A stretch of DNA of 64,000 bases from Fervidobacterium thailandense (GTDB lineage: Bacteria; Thermotogota; Thermotogae; Thermotogales; Fervidobacteriaceae), in the NCBI RefSeq assembly GCF_001719065.1, contig NZ_LWAF01000005.1, forward strand, positions 1 to 64,000, written 5' to 3'. The first letter of the stretch is position 1, and each line of letters starts with the position of its first letter. Made by a program: the position numbers and the translations under genes. The notes under the pieces are model-generated. The model made no database searches. It was not told where the DNA came from and was given only the letters and a program-made list of their open reading frames with translations. This document shows positions 63,328 to 64,000 of the stretch, piece by piece.

Positions 63328-63645
63328 GGTGACACCTCCCCATCAATGGTGTGGTTCCAAACAGAATACATATGTTTGAATTTCAAATTTAATATACCAC
63401 GCCTTTTGATTTGTTAACAACACATGCATTAAGATGCCGACTGTAGATTTTTTAAGATTTGCAAAGTTTTAAGCTGTTATATGGCTTTGCTCGACATTTT
63501 TACCAATATTTCACCATATATTGGTATCAGAAAGGGTTCGTACGGAGTGATAGAATATTTTCGAAGTTCGAATATAACTGTGGAATTTGGAATTTCAAGT
63601 TAAGCTTGAAAGAACCTATAAAACACGACATGGAGGTGCTCGGAT
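63328..63645. other. Divergent control region between the sugar operon and the TreT-like gene
   Basis: No gene is seen here. It contains a minus-strand promoter (TTGTTA, 18 bases, TATATT), the palindrome TTGTTAACAA at 63411–63420 overlapping its -35 region, and a 9-bp inverted repeat at 63501–63526. A third symmetrical element (ATATTTTCGAAGTTCGAATAT) starts near 63555. Binding by a sugar-responsive repressor is likely. Confidence 0.5.
63501..63526. repeat. Inverted repeat, candidate operator
   Basis: TACCAATAT and ATATTGGTA are perfect 9-bp inverted copies separated by eight bases, in the divergent region. The size and symmetry suit a dimeric regulator. Confidence 0.5.
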
Positions 63646-64000
63646 ATGACAGTAGAGGTACCGGTAAAGAAGCTATCAGACTACGAAAGGTTTTCAAAAG
63701 AAGATGTTGAACGCATCTTAGAACTGGGCAGAGAACTGAAGGGACTGAGGGTTGTTCATGTGAACGCCACGGCTTACGGTGGAGGCGTTGCGGAACTATT
63801 GATGACGATTGTTCCATTGATGAGGGATGCTGGGTTGGATGCTCGCTGGGAAGTGTTGGAAGCACCGATGGAATTCTTTAATGTCACAAAAAAACTACAT
63901 AACACACTTCAAGGAGCTGAAATTGAAATCACAGAAGAAGAGTGGGCCCTTTACGAGAAAGTAAATGAGGAGAACGCTAAGAAGCTGAGTCTTGACGCCG
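63646..64000 (+). CDS. treT: Trehalose-synthase-like glycosyltransferase (TreT type), cut by window end
   Basis: The open frame begins at an ATG after GGAGGTG and runs out of the window; 118 codons are visible. The text 'LKGLRVVHVNATAYGGGVAELL' with 'PLMRDAGLDARWEVLEAP' and 'EFFNVTKKLHNTLQG' matches the N-terminal domain of trehalose glycosyltransferring synthase, which makes trehalose from NDP-glucose and glucose or runs in reverse. It is divergent from the sugar-import operon, as tre genes are in some thermophiles. Confidence 0.82.
   Translation, partial: MTVEVPVKKLSDYERFSKEDVERILELGRELKGLRVVHVNATAYGGGVAELLMTIVPLMRDAGLDARWEVLEAPMEFFNVTKKLHNTLQGAEIEITEEEWALYEKVNEENAKKLSLDA

Overview
The window looks like chromosomal DNA of a thermophilic member of the Thermotogales, most probably a Fervidobacterium-like organism. 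This rests on gene order that I recall from Thermotoga (the TM1266–TM1269 hydrogenase-maturation order, a TM1643-type aspartate dehydrogenase, a TM1112-type cupin, an ODP/chemoreceptor pair), on Lys/Glu-rich proteins, on strong GGAGG-type ribosome binding sites and on TGGTATAAT-type extended -10 promoters. No species name can be proved from the sequence alone.

Region 1 (1–27.2 kb) is a long run of cofactor genes. After a transposase tail and a solitary FMN-binding (RnfG/NqrC-like) protein come the [FeFe]-hydrogenase maturation genes hydG, hydE and hydF. They are interleaved with two small TM1266-type regulators and an ABC importer, and they sit behind a leader that carries a terminator and a matching antiterminator. 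A TPP riboswitch then opens thi4–thiC–(TIM-barrel enzyme)–thiDN. The NAD genes nadX–nadA–nadC follow; Thi4 consumes NAD. A first cobalamin riboswitch precedes sucC/sucD-like genes, a YitT protein, an HD-GYP protein, a cobyric acid synthase without its glutaminase half, and a Dph6-like PP-loop protein. Convergent to these, a second cobalamin riboswitch drives cobT–cobU–cbiR-like–cobS–cbiB–cobD–btuR. Together they form a cobamide salvage and remodelling pathway.

Region 2 (27.3–32 kb) is a four-gene surface-polysaccharide cluster: two GT2 enzymes, a pyruvyltransferase-like protein and a flippase. Region 3 (32–43.3 kb) holds a redox-stress operon (msrA, an oxygen-binding di-iron protein ODP, and a soluble chemoreceptor). 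The msrB part that should lead it lies 8.8 kb away. Between the two msrB pieces sit a two-gene PLD-helicase plus adenine-methylase defence module, flanked by a 15-bp direct repeat, and a decayed riboflavin gene (ribH).

Region 4 (43.3–49.7 kb) contains a glycerol operon (glpK with two flavoproteins), a GNAT acetyltransferase and an MFS sugar transporter, followed by an internally deleted IS481-type relic. Region 5 (50.6–51.5 kb) has four tRNAs and tmRNA. Region 6 (51.6–57.9 kb) has a radical SAM/SPASM protein, two MutS-type ATPases behind a fluoride riboswitch, an aldo/keto reductase, a cupin and pyroglutamyl peptidase. Region 7 (57.9–64 kb) is a sugar operon (binding protein, two permeases, PfkB kinase, sucrose-phosphate-synthase-like enzyme) divergent from a trehalose-synthase-like gene that runs off the end.

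The most noteworthy items are the uncharacterised attenuator-type leader before the hydrogenase maturation genes, the msrB gene split around a compact defence module with direct repeats, the fluoride-switched MutS pair, the B12-switched sucCD pair, the truncated CbiP next to a Dph6-like ligase, and the unexplained TIM-barrel enzyme in the thiamin operon. No CRISPR array was seen.
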